From the NCBI RefSeq assembly GCF_007746795.1, contig NZ_CP036343.1, positions 5,927,357 through 5,991,356 of the forward strand: 64,000 nt of DNA. The letters are read 5' to 3'. The position numbers and the translations under genes are program-made. This document shows positions 36,772 through 45,636 of the stretch, one piece after another (positions within the stretch are counted from its first letter, which is position 1; every line of letters starts with the position of its first letter). The notes beneath the pieces were generated by a model. That model did not search any database. It was given only the letters and a program-made list of their open reading frames with translations, and had not been told where the DNA came from. Origin of the DNA: Gimesia algae (GTDB lineage: Bacteria; Planctomycetota; Planctomycetia; Planctomycetales; Planctomycetaceae).

Positions 36772-38634
36772 TTATTCTACCGTCACACTTTTTGCCAGAT
36801 TACGTGGTCGGTCGACATTACACCCACGCTGGAGCGCAATATGGTAGGAGAGCAGTTGTAAAGGAATTGCCGTGACGAGAGGCTGAAGAAAATCATCGAC
36901 ATCGGGAACATAAATCACATCGTCGGCAATATCAGCAATCTTATCATCTCCTTCGCAGGCGATGGCAATGACCGGTCCTTTCCGTGCTTTGACCTCTTCC
37001 AGATTGCTCATGACTTTGGGGTAAATCTGTCCGCGGGGTACGATAAACACACTGGGAGTAACTTCATCCACGAGCGCAATCGGACCATGCTTCATTTCAG
37101 CAGCCGGATATCCCTCTGCATGAATATAACTGATCTCTTTGAGCTTCAGCGCCCCTTCCAGGGCACCAGGGAAATTATACAGGCGTCCCAGATACAAAAA
37201 GTTATTGAAGTTACTGTACTTCAATGCGATGTCCTTCACCTGATCATTGCATTCCAGACATTTACGGATCTGATCGGGTACCTGATGGAGAGCATCAATA
37301 ATTCGTTGCCCGGCAGGATGGGAGAGATGCCGCATCCGTCCCAGAAACAACGCCAATTGAATCAAAACCATCACCTGTGAAGTGAATGCTTTGGTCGAAG
37401 CGACCCCCACTTCCTGACCGGCGTGCAGGTAGATTCCGCCATCAGCTTCACGTGCAATGGTGGACCCGACTACGTTACAGATCGCCAGAGTCGGATGCCC
37501 TTTCCGTTTACATTCGCGCATTGCTGCCAGCGTATCCGCAGTTTCACCGCTCTGCGTGATGGCAAAAATCATCGTGCTGTTAGACATCGGAGGATTGCGA
37601 TAGCGTAGCTCACTCGCATACTCAACCTCAGTCGGAATCCGGGCAAACTCTTCCAGCAGATATTCTCCCACCAGGCCGGAGTGCCAACTGGTGCCACAGG
37701 CAGTCAGTACGATGCGATCAATTTTTCTCAACTGTTGTGCAGACAGATTCAAACCACCAAATTTCGCAGTCGCTTCATCTTCATCCAGACGACCACGCAT
37801 GGCGTTTTCTAAAGCCTGGGGCTGTTCGAAGATTTCCTTCAGCATGTAATGCTCAAAGTCACCCAGTTCTGAATCAACACTCACCTGATCGAGAGTCTGA
37901 ATCGAAAGTTTCTGCTGACCTTCATCACGGTGAAAGATTTCAATCTCATCACGGGTGAGAACAGCCATCTCGTGATCGGAGAGGTAAATGACTTCGTCGG
38001 TATAGCCAGCCAGGGGGGTCGCATCACTGGCAATAAAATGTTCGCCTTTACCGACGCCAATCACCAGCGGACTCCCCAGTCGCGCGGCGATCATCGTGTC
38101 CGGGAGGTCCCGAAACATGACAACCAGGCCATAAGTTCCCGTGAGTTTTGTCAGGGTGATTTCCACCGCTTTCAGATAGGTGGCCAACTCTTCCGGGTCA
38201 GAACCAAATTTGATTTGTTCTTCCAGATGATGTGACAGCAGATGTGCTACAGACTCGGTATCCGTCGTCGTGCGAAAAACGTATCCCAGCCCCTGCAGTT
38301 GTGACCGCAGCGAGGTATAATTTTCAATCACTCCATTATGAACGATGACCACATCCTCATTCCCTCCCAGATGGGGATGCGAATTCTGATCGTTGGTTTC
38401 TCCATGCGTGGCCCAACGGGTGTGGCCGATACCTGCCGTACCGGAAACCGGACTCGACTTGTAGAGGGACGCCATCTCAAGGACGCGTCCTTTTTTCTTG
38501 CGAATCTGGATTGAAGAACCATCATGAACAGCAACACCGGCGCTATCATAGCCTCGATATTCCAGTTTCTGCAGACCCTTGATCAGAATAGGCCCGGCCT
38601 GTCGATGCCCGATATATCCGACTATTCCACACAT
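36772..38634 (-). CDS. glmS: Glutamine--fructose-6-phosphate aminotransferase (isomerizing)
   Basis: GlmS makes glucosamine-6-phosphate from fructose-6-phosphate and glutamine, the entry to UDP-GlcNAc and peptidoglycan. The 620 residues start MCGIVGYIGHR, so the catalytic Cys1 becomes exposed after Met removal. The glutaminase domain (LEYRGYDSAGVAV, GHTRWATHGETNDQNSHPH as landmarks) covers about 1-240. Two SIS sugar-isomerase domains follow (TACGTSWHSGLVGEYLLEE, ITQSGETADTLAAM; LGRLYNFPGALEGALKLKE, HGPIALV). The end PRNLAKSVTVE is canonical. I see no glmS-ribozyme core upstream. Confidence 0.96.
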   Translation of the reverse strand: MCGIVGYIGHRQAGPILIKGLQKLEYRGYDSAGVAVHDGSSIQIRKKKGRVLEMASLYKSSPVSGTAGIGHTRWATHGETNDQNSHPHLGGNEDVVIVHNGVIENYTSLRSQLQGLGYVFRTTTDTESVAHLLSHHLEEQIKFGSDPEELATYLKAVEITLTKLTGTYGLVVMFRDLPDTMIAARLGSPLVIGVGKGEHFIASDATPLAGYTDEVIYLSDHEMAVLTRDEIEIFHRDEGQQKLSIQTLDQVSVDSELGDFEHYMLKEIFEQPQALENAMRGRLDEDEATAKFGGLNLSAQQLRKIDRIVLTACGTSWHSGLVGEYLLEEFARIPTEVEYASELRYRNPPMSNSTMIFAITQSGETADTLAAMRECKRKGHPTLAICNVVGSTIAREADGGIYLHAGQEVGVASTKAFTSQVMVLIQLALFLGRMRHLSHPAGQRIIDALHQVPDQIRKCLECNDQVKDIALKYSNFNNFLYLGRLYNFPGALEGALKLKEISYIHAEGYPAAEMKHGPIALVDEVTPSVFIVPRGQIYPKVMSNLEEVKARKGPVIAIACEGDDKIADIADDVIYVPDVDDFLQPLVTAIPLQLLSYHIALQRGCNVDRPRNLAKSVTVE

Positions 38635-39012
38635 GTTTCGCGCTCCATCGCTGGATGAGGGAAATTAAATATTTTGAGGACTCAGCGCATTCCCCCATCA
38701 GTCTGATAGCCTGTCATCCTTGTTCAAGTTACCAGATCGCAGAAATGAAAGTGGGAAGCTCTTAAGTCTTTAAATTGCCTGCTGCTAACAGCTAGATCGC
38801 ATCACAGTTAACCATCGCGACTCTCAATCTAACATACTCGGTCCAAATGGCCCTGGAGTCGCTACAGTAAAACTGGACACAGCCTAGAAGTGCGGGAAGA
38901 TAGCACAAGATTCGAAAACAAGTCAACCACGATTCCGCAAAGTTTCGCTGAACATCTGATCTCACCTGATTAGTTAAAATACTGTAAGAGATAAACTTAC
39001 AGAAATGCTCCC
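38635..39012. other. Intergenic region between glmS and mfnF, with repeat copy 2
   Basis: 378 bp. It holds dispersed repeat copy 2 (38793-38887) and otherwise no recognised gene. It contains the glmS promoter on the left and the mfnF 3' end on the right. Confidence 0.5.
38793..38887 (+). repeat. Dispersed intergenic hairpin element, copy 2
   Basis: About 95 bp in the same orientation as copy 1. The arms GCGACTC (38817-38823) and GAGTCGC (38856-38862) pair perfectly. The base pair that is T-A in copy 3 is A-T here: a compensatory double change. Ends read TAGATCGCATCACA and CTGGACACAGCCTAG. Confidence 0.9.
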
Positions 39013-40056
39013 TCAATCGGGCTGATCGACTTCTGTGGAGAACTGAACTCGTTCTGCCGCCAGTCGCGCGACCGCAAAGGCACAGGCAGAATCTGAAATA
39101 GATCGGTCAAATATCTCAGCGACATTAGTGATCATCGCCTGAGCGAGTTGCGGATGAGAACGAACTATTTTTTCCGCGAGAAACACGGAACTGCCACTGA
39201 TCAAGATCGTCTGGGGAAGGTCATCCATTCGGCTCAGAACCTGATTCAGCGCCTCGGTGACCTGGTCCTGCTGTCGCGTTGCCAGCCAGCCAGCAACCTC
39301 AAGCGCCTCTGTCTCACTGAACTCTGTTGTATCACAACAGACAGAACGGGCAATTCGAGCAAACGCGTTTGCCCGTGTCGCAGGTCTTCCATCCGCCGTG
39401 TCGACATCCTCTGGAACTTCTGGCATATTTTCGAGCAGCAAATAGAGATCTGCTGACGTCGCAAAACATTCCGCCGCCAGAGGACAGTTCTGCCCGCGCA
39501 ACGGGACACTTTTCTCCAGCATCGCCAGCGGAGTCCGACGACCACCGGTATAAACCAGTTCCCCCGACAGTAATCGTTCGACATCGGTTAATCCCTCGGA
39601 AACCGGTAACCCGTTCTTGAGAGGAATCAGATCGGTGGTCGTTGAGCCGATATCGATCAAGAGGCCACTCTGATCAGGAATCATCCGCCCCAACCAGGTT
39701 GCCAGCGCATGCCAGTTGGCAGCAGCAGCCAATAAAGGGAATTCGCGCGCGATCTCTGGGGTCAGAAATTCTGCACCGGTCTGCCAGACCAGCACAGGCA
39801 CACCTGGCACAGCCTGTTCAACGGCCGTCAGGATATGATCGACCCCGTCCGCTTTCGTCTGAAAACAGTCTGCCAGCTCACCGGTCATCGTCACCGCGAT
39901 CAGGTTGGGGCGCTGGTAAGAGGTCAGTATTTCTTTTAAGGCTGACTGTAATAACAGGGGAGTTTTCCAGAGTTCAAACGACATCGCCCTGGCAGCGCCA
40001 TCGCTGTCTGCTGACTTAATGTTCGCGCCGCCAATATCCAGCCCAATGACATACAT
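39013..40056 (-). CDS. mfnF: MfnF-like H4MPT/methanofuran pathway protein (hydantoinase/oxoprolinase fold)
   Basis: A 347-residue ASKHA-fold protein. Landmarks are GLDIGGANIKSADSDG at the start, AVTMTGELADCFQTKADGVDHIL near 55-77, LIDIGSTTTDLIPLKNG near 148 and a GxSS motif near the end. The pattern matches the family first described as an H4MPT-linked C1-transfer protein and now associated with MfnF. MfnF joins the furan amine and gamma-glutamyltyramine in methanofuran synthesis. It lies 14 bp after an ATP-grasp ligase gene on the same strand, an operon arrangement fitting the same pathway. This suggests formaldehyde or formate metabolism. The exact substrate in bacteria is inferred. Confidence 0.78.
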   Translation of the reverse strand: MYVIGLDIGGANIKSADSDGAARAMSFELWKTPLLLQSALKEILTSYQRPNLIAVTMTGELADCFQTKADGVDHILTAVEQAVPGVPVLVWQTGAEFLTPEIAREFPLLAAAANWHALATWLGRMIPDQSGLLIDIGSTTTDLIPLKNGLPVSEGLTDVERLLSGELVYTGGRRTPLAMLEKSVPLRGQNCPLAAECFATSADLYLLLENMPEVPEDVDTADGRPATRANAFARIARSVCCDTTEFSETEALEVAGWLATRQQDQVTEALNQVLSRMDDLPQTILISGSSVFLAEKIVRSHPQLAQAMITNVAEIFDRSISDSACAFAVARLAAERVQFSTEVDQPD

Positions 40057-40070
40057 GTTAAGTTTCTCGA

Positions 40071-41129
40071 TTAAGATTGCGGTAGCAGTGAAGAACTTCC
40101 ATCAGTTCGAAACCGGACCGTTTCTCCCTGATTCCATTCGATGTGGGGGAACTCTGCATTCGTATCAATAATCCGCGCCGCCAGATTATCATGTGTCAGC
40201 CTGCGATAACCAGTGTAACTGGTCGTCAGTCTCGTATTGATTTCCACCAGCACGGGTTCGTTCGGAGCATCATCTGGCATGAGAATATCAAAGCCCACAT
40301 ATCCCGCAAGTCCCGGCAGTAAATCACAGACTCGATTCAGTAAATCATGAATATTCTGTAACGCACTGACATCAACCTCCACAGGGATGATCCCCCCCTG
40401 ATACTCAAAACCCAGCTCCCAGCTGATCTGCTGCTCACCCACGGGAAAAAACTCGCGATGCCCTGCTCTGATCAGCGCCACAGTCGAAAGTGCTCTTCCT
40501 GTCAGGAAAGGCTGTAGTAGAAACTGCTCCTCTGCAGATCTCAGCTGATTCCATCGTTTCTGTAAATCATCCTCAGTTTCAAACGTTTCTAGTCCGAGAC
40601 CTCCTGCTCCACAACGATGTTTGATCAGACAGGGAAGCGAAACCATTGAGCGAGGCAGTTTTTCCGACAGTAACTGAGTTGGAATCACGGGAATCGAATG
40701 CGCTTGCATTAATTGATATAACTGCCACTTGTCTGCTGTTAGCCGGATCGTGTGGAGATCAGAGCCGATGACTGTCGTTCCACAATCCACAGCCTGCTGC
40801 GTTCGGCGGAACAGCAGATCCTCAAACTCTGGTGCGATGATAAGCACACAATCGGCCATTCGACAGGCTGCCTTGAAGTTCTCACCTGCCTCCCCCGGTG
40901 TATTGGCACGGAAGATTTGTAACCGTTCCCCACGGTTCGCTTCTTCCAAGGTCGGAGATGTAAGTGAGAGTGTCTGCTGCAAGCCTGTCATCACCCGAGA
41001 GTGTGGAAGCGCAAGCAGATCAGTAATGACCGCTTCCAGCATCGCAAATCCCTCTTCGAGTAATCCGGATTCTGCCTCGGTCAGTTCACAGGCACCACTA
41101 CAGAGATATTCTGTCACAAAGATATTCAA
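40071..41129 (-). CDS. ATP-grasp ligase, MfnD-like (tyramine/glutamate ligase)
   Basis: A 352-residue cytoplasmic ATP-grasp protein. The N-terminal segment (MNIFVTEYLCSGACEL) is typical of methanofuran-pathway ATP-grasp proteins. The ATP-grasp core shows LIKHRCGAGGLGLETF near 168, EEQFLLQPFLTGRALSTVALI and GYVGFDILMPDDAPNEPVLVEINTRLTTSYTGY near 280-310. The last holds the Mg-binding E-x-N-x-R. In archaea MfnD ligates tyramine to glutamate; the adjacent mfnF-like gene supports a similar role. It is the first gene of the pair. The assignment rests on the neighbour plus fold, so the specific reaction is uncertain. Confidence 0.7.
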   Translation of the reverse strand: MNIFVTEYLCSGACELTEAESGLLEEGFAMLEAVITDLLALPHSRVMTGLQQTLSLTSPTLEEANRGERLQIFRANTPGEAGENFKAACRMADCVLIIAPEFEDLLFRRTQQAVDCGTTVIGSDLHTIRLTADKWQLYQLMQAHSIPVIPTQLLSEKLPRSMVSLPCLIKHRCGAGGLGLETFETEDDLQKRWNQLRSAEEQFLLQPFLTGRALSTVALIRAGHREFFPVGEQQISWELGFEYQGGIIPVEVDVSALQNIHDLLNRVCDLLPGLAGYVGFDILMPDDAPNEPVLVEINTRLTTSYTGYRRLTHDNLAARIIDTNAEFPHIEWNQGETVRFRTDGSSSLLPQS

Positions 41130-41541
41130 AGCCGGTCCTTGCCACGTTTTTTATTTCCGAAACAGGCTCAATTGAACCCGCCCTTCAGTGTAACATTCAG
41201 TACAGCTGGCATTAATCATACGATACTAAAAGCAGCTTCAGTCTAGAAACTCAACTCTGCTTTGTTAATTGCCCTGACTGATCTTCTCCAGGTTTTTAGT
41301 CTGTTTTTCATAAGCTTCCTGTTTCAAACCATCGAGACCGATTCTGGCGAAAGAATTGCACTAATCACTGTTACAAATCACAAAGTCACCGTAATCGAGA
41401 CATCGATGATAAACACATGATTTACATATAGATTCGCGCAATTACTATTATCAATTTCCTGTATATCTCTCCCTGTCACACTCAAGTTTTCGTGATAAAC
41501 TTTCAGTGTATCGTTTTGTTTTTAACCAACAGGGATTTCCT
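41130..41541. other. Divergent intergenic region
   Basis: 412 bp between the ATP-grasp gene (minus) and the DUF11-like gene (plus). No gene or notable structure was recognised. Confidence 0.4.
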
Positions 41542-43029
41542 ATGCCGGGTAGCAGAATTCGGCCCTTATCAGGAGCCGTATCAATCCTACTGTTGCTGTT
41601 GACACTCTCGACAGCAGCCTGCTCTGCCCTTGCGCCCAGTCAACGTTCTTCCTGGAAACTGACTGATCCGCCTCCACTGGATCCCCAGAACCAGCCATTG
41701 AACAGCCCTGTACCTCAAACGGCTCCCCAGTCACGTGAAACGCAACGCGTCAATCCCCAGACGATTCCACAAAGACAGCCGACTGCCCCTCAACCCCAGG
41801 AAGATCTGTTTGCGGTACCGGAATCGCTCAACCGAAATCAGCCTCCTCAACCGCGCGACCTGCCCGATCAGGTCATGCCTCGTCCCCAGTTGAGAGCGCC
41901 CGATATCCAAAGTAGATCGAAGCCGGAGTCTTTGCCAAAGCAACCATCAGGCCCTATGATGACAGCACCTGCGACAGCAGGACCGCTGGAGATGACAGTT
42001 GACGTCATTCCCAAACGCCAGCTGGGAAGTGGCGCCACATTCTATCTGATCATCAAAAACACGAGTGATCGCTCCGTCAGAAATGTACTGCTGGAATGTG
42101 AGTTTGATGCCGCGCTGATGTTCCCGGGTCGCCGCGAAAAGAAAATCGGACAGCGTCTGGGAACATTGCAACCCGGCGAATCAAAAGAGATCTCACTGAC
42201 ACTCTACAGTGACATTCTGGGGAGTCACTGCTGCCGTTTCCGGGCATTGGCCGACGGTGATGAACTGGTCTGGAAATCGGTTTGTGTCGAATATGAAAAG
42301 AAACAACTGGACCTGTCTGTCATCGGCCCTTCTTCGCGTAGTATCGGCAGTCGGGCAGAGTACATCGTGAAACTTTCCAATGTTGCAAATATCGATCTGA
42401 ATAACATCCAGGTCGCCATCTCTTACGATTCCGCATTGATCCCGCGCGAAGCATCCATTGGTTCCACTCGGGAACCCGATCAGTTGACATGGTCGCTGGA
42501 TACGATTCGTAGTGGAGAAGGTGTGCAACTCCAGGTGGAATTTGAATGCGAAGTCGCCGCCGAACATGCCTGCATGCGCGTGAACGTCACCAGCCCGGAA
42601 CTCCCCAACGAACAGGTTTCGGCCTGCCTGAAAGTCACCCCTGCTCAAGGCGTGCTGGATGTGCAGGTCCGCGATACCAAAGACCCGATTGCCCGCGGCG
42701 AAGAGACGGTTTATGAAGTCAGCATCGAGAACCGAGGTCTGCAACCGGCCAGAGACATCGTGCTTCAGGCAAAAATCCCGCGTATGTTTCGCGTTGTTTC
42801 TGTCGAAGCGCACCAGGGAAATCAGAAGCTCAATCTCAGACCGGAAGTGAATCAGGACATCCTGCGTGTCTCTCCCGTTCGTGAACTTCCCGCCGATGCC
42901 TTTCTGCGCTATACGATCCTGGTCAAAGCAATTGGCTCTGGTGACGGCGAATTTAACGTCACGATAACCGGAGCAGATGCGGAAAAGCTGGAAACACAAG
43001 TGACTGAAATCACTACTGTGAATCGTTGA
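41542..43029 (+). CDS. Exported protein with DUF11/CARDB-like repeats
   Basis: A 495-residue secreted protein. The signal peptide is MPGSRIRPLSG plus AVSILLLLLTLSTAAC, a possible but non-ideal lipobox. A Pro/Gln-rich linker to about 130 follows. Three tandem immunoglobulin-like DUF11/CARDB domains come next (GSGATFYLIIKNTSDRSVRNVLLE; GSRAEYIVKLSNVANIDLNNIQV; ARGEETVYEVSIENRGLQPARDI). Such domains are adhesion or surface-layer stalks. The frame is open to 41506, but the ATG at 41542 after AGGGA is preferred. The 3' side carries dispersed repeat copy 3. The binding target is unknown. Confidence 0.82.
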   Translation: MPGSRIRPLSGAVSILLLLLTLSTAACSALAPSQRSSWKLTDPPPLDPQNQPLNSPVPQTAPQSRETQRVNPQTIPQRQPTAPQPQEDLFAVPESLNRNQPPQPRDLPDQVMPRPQLRAPDIQSRSKPESLPKQPSGPMMTAPATAGPLEMTVDVIPKRQLGSGATFYLIIKNTSDRSVRNVLLECEFDAALMFPGRREKKIGQRLGTLQPGESKEISLTLYSDILGSHCCRFRALADGDELVWKSVCVEYEKKQLDLSVIGPSSRSIGSRAEYIVKLSNVANIDLNNIQVAISYDSALIPREASIGSTREPDQLTWSLDTIRSGEGVQLQVEFECEVAAEHACMRVNVTSPELPNEQVSACLKVTPAQGVLDVQVRDTKDPIARGEETVYEVSIENRGLQPARDIVLQAKIPRMFRVVSVEAHQGNQKLNLRPEVNQDILRVSPVRELPADAFLRYTILVKAIGSGDGEFNVTITGADAEKLETQVTEITTVNR

Positions 43030-43041
43030 TCGTCTCTGCCG

Positions 43042-43137
43042 CTTAGACTGTGTCCAGTTTTACTGTAGCGTCTCCAAGGCCATTTGGACCGAGTATACTA
43101 GATTGAGAGACGCTATGGTTAAATGTGATGCGCTCTA
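43042..43137 (-). repeat. Dispersed intergenic hairpin element, copy 3 (inverted)
   Basis: About 96 bp, opposite in orientation to copies 1 and 2, in the convergent gap between the DUF11-like gene and the 43151 gene. TAGCGTCTC (43066-43074) and GAGACGCTA (43107-43115) form a perfect 9-bp stem. The centre is CATTTGGACCGAGTATA. Ends are CTTAGACTGTGTCC and GCGCTCTAG. Confidence 0.9.
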
Positions 43138-43150
43138 GAAGCCCTGGCGA

Positions 43151-44053
43151 TTAATCCTGCTTGACATGTTCCGGAAAATCGCGTTCATAACGTTTCACCA
43201 GCGCATCCATATCAGCGGGAACGAGATAGATCTTCCCGCGAATGGTTTTTGTCTCTCCCGGCTGCAGTCCTCCCAGGCGAAAATCGGCGTGCAGACAGCG
43301 AATCACGCCCTGGAACAGTTCCTGGTACGGCTCAAACGCGGTTGCAAATATCCACTGACGATCGCCGCTGTAACATCCAATCAAGCCGTTACTGGGTATC
43401 TCACTGCTTAACGGTCGAGGGTTCACATCGGTGCGAGGCACATTCTGCGGACACCAGACCTGTCCGGGAATATAGCGTGCTTCTGTCGCCCAGTTGCGGG
43501 TCGGCATGAAGGCCGGCTTCCCATCCAGAAAGACAAACGATTTTTTGATATAGGCGTATTTATCATCAGTCGTGGAAGCTCCCAGGCCCGCAAATTCACC
43601 CACGCGGATACAGGGTTGTGCCCAGTGGGCTTCGGAGCGTTGTCCGGTCGGATTGTGCGCCACCAGTTGAAAGTCAACCTCATCCCCTTTCGCGGTAATC
43701 GTATGCAGTACAGTCACACCATCGGCTACCGTGCATTTCAGTTTCAGAACGGTCTGGTCTTCGTTCAGGGAAAGGGTCTGTGTTTCATGTTTGATCACCG
43801 TATGTTTGCCCCAGTCGGCATCAGTCGAATTTGCGCGACAGTAGGCTTCCAGATAATTGATGGGGATCTTTCCCCCTGGTATATGATCGCCGTGAATATA
43901 CAGCATGTTTTTTTCGCGGGAGAGTGTCAGACGCGGTTTCCCTTTTTCCAGGCTTGTTGACTTTTCATTCCCCTGGCAGACGGAATCAGCAAAACACAGG
44001 CAGGAACCAATTAGAACTCCCAGCAGCAAAAGCGAATTCGCGAGCGACTTCAT
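43151..44053 (-). CDS. Secreted hypothetical protein
   Basis: A 300-residue exported protein. GGAGGA five bases before the ATG at 44053 selects a start that begins MKSLANSLLLLGVLIG and has a signal-peptide-like core and cleavage region before about residue 22. An upstream GTG or ATG set to 44071 is less likely. The mature part is beta-rich, with landmarks NMLYIHGDHIPGGKIPINYLEAYC, SEAHWAQPCIRVGEF, NGLIGCYSGDRQWIFATAFEPYQELF and GETKTIRGKIYL. I do not recognise a named domain; its look suggests a carbohydrate-handling or PmoA-like planctomycete protein. Function unknown. Confidence 0.7.
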   Translation of the reverse strand: MKSLANSLLLLGVLIGSCLCFADSVCQGNEKSTSLEKGKPRLTLSREKNMLYIHGDHIPGGKIPINYLEAYCRANSTDADWGKHTVIKHETQTLSLNEDQTVLKLKCTVADGVTVLHTITAKGDEVDFQLVAHNPTGQRSEAHWAQPCIRVGEFAGLGASTTDDKYAYIKKSFVFLDGKPAFMPTRNWATEARYIPGQVWCPQNVPRTDVNPRPLSSEIPSNGLIGCYSGDRQWIFATAFEPYQELFQGVIRCLHADFRLGGLQPGETKTIRGKIYLVPADMDALVKRYERDFPEHVKQD

Positions 44054-44180
44054 CACTTCCTCCGGTTTCAAATTTCAATGTGTAGTACTGTCAGATCATC
44101 TTTTTAATATGACTATATAAAAACAACCGAAGTGCAAACCACACTCCGGTTGTAGATTCAAATTCGATTGTCGGCCACTT

Positions 44181-45482
44181 TTATACGAATGGAGTCACAC
44201 CGGGCGTCGCCACTTTGGGTTCGGGAAGAGACATGGTCATGTCGTATTTCTCGGGAGACAGGTCTTCCTTGGAATTCATGGCCTGTTCCCAGGTGAGCGT
44301 CTTTCCTGTGTATGCTGACATGCGGGCGATAATGCCCATCATGGAGCTGTTCGCCATGTAATCACCGTTATTGATGACTTCGCCATTTCTGAGGGCCTTG
44401 TACATCGCATCGTGTTCCAGTTGATGCATATTGGCACGACGGCGGGCGCCTTTCCAGGGGTTCTTACCTTCGATCTGGTATTTCATCAGCGTGGCAGTTC
44501 CTTCGGTGCCCGACACAGTATCAACAAACAGGGAACTGCATCCCTGCTGATGTCGAGTGGACGCGACAAATTTCGCTCCATTGGCATACTCGTACACAGT
44601 ACTGAAGTGGTCAAAGATCTGACCGTAGTCTTCACCGGTTCGTGTCTGACGTCCGCCTGTACTGTAGCAGCGGACAGGATATTCTCCCATTACCCACGAC
44701 TACTTATCCAGTTCATGCACGAACTGCTCGGTGTTGAAGTCGCCCGACAGCCAGGTGTAGTAATACCAGTTACGCATCTGGTATTCCATATCTGACCATT
44801 CCGGCTTGCGTTTCACCATTTTGGCAACACCACCCAGATAGCGGGTGCTGTGCAGGGCCACAATATCACCAATTCCACCTTCATGAATTTTATCGACCAT
44901 CTGCTGCATACCAGGCTCATAACGCCAGCAGAGACCGGAAACGATCGTCAGATTTTTCTTTTTGGCTTCGGCAGTTGTTTTCAGTACAGAGCGAATCCCC
45001 GGTGCATCGACGGCAACCGGTTTTTCACAGAACACATGCTTGTCAGCATCGATGCAGGCCTGCAACTGCTGGGGTCGGAAATGAGGGGGCGTCGCCAAAA
45101 TCACCAGATCTACACCAGAATCAATCAGTTTCTGAAAGGCGTCAAACCCGACAAACTTATGATCGGCGTCAACTTTGACGCGATCCTGAACCTCAGTCTT
45201 CTTCAGGTTCTGATAACTCTGTTCGAGATGATCACCAAACGCATCCGCCATTGCAACCAGTTCAACATTTGAATCAGCTCGTAGCGTCTGGGCAGCAGCC
45301 CCGGTTCCTCGACCGCCACAGCCAACCAGCCCGACTTTGATCAATTCGGTACTGGCAGCAAAGGCACCAGAAGTTAACGCCGGATTTACAACCAGCCCCG
45401 TTGTCGCCAGCGTGGCCAAAGACTGTTTCATAAATTTACGGCGGCTCTGGTTCGACTGTGGTTCAGATGCATTTTCGGACAT
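44181..45482 (-). pseudogene. Gfo/Idh/MocA oxidoreductase interrupted by an in-frame TAG
   Basis: A full-length 434-codon oxidoreductase whose frame is broken once, at codon TAG 44700-44702, after HELDK and before SWVMGEYPVRC. Both sides read continuously in one frame. The first 260 residues have a Tat signal (SRRKFMKQS), the Rossmann loop GLVGCGGRGTGAA and the CEKPVAVD motif. The last 170 hold the substrate domain. Intact homologues keep the HELDK-x-x-W-x-MGEYP block. A single base change from TTG, TGG, TCG, AAG, GAG, CAG or TAC/TAT would explain it. Alternatives are a sequencing error or readthrough. The ATG at 44690 is internal, not a likely start. Confidence 0.85.
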
Positions 45483-45636
45483 GGAAAAGACCTTTCATTC
45501 GGTTGGTAGACAGTTTCAGACTCTGTATCTACTACGCAATTAATAGTTGAAAAACTAACTACAGGCAGGATTATTTGAAGATGGTCATCAACCAGCACGG
45601 CTTTATAAATGACCTGTATTTATTATCAGCCGTATT

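Noticed and set aside
38635-38792. glmS ribozyme upstream of glmS
   Set aside because: The conserved ribozyme core was not found on the minus strand in this leader.
44181-44690. Separate gene starting at the ATG 44690
   Set aside because: It begins inside the conserved MGEYPVRC block and lacks the Rossmann domain; it is the downstream half of the amber-interrupted oxidoreductase.
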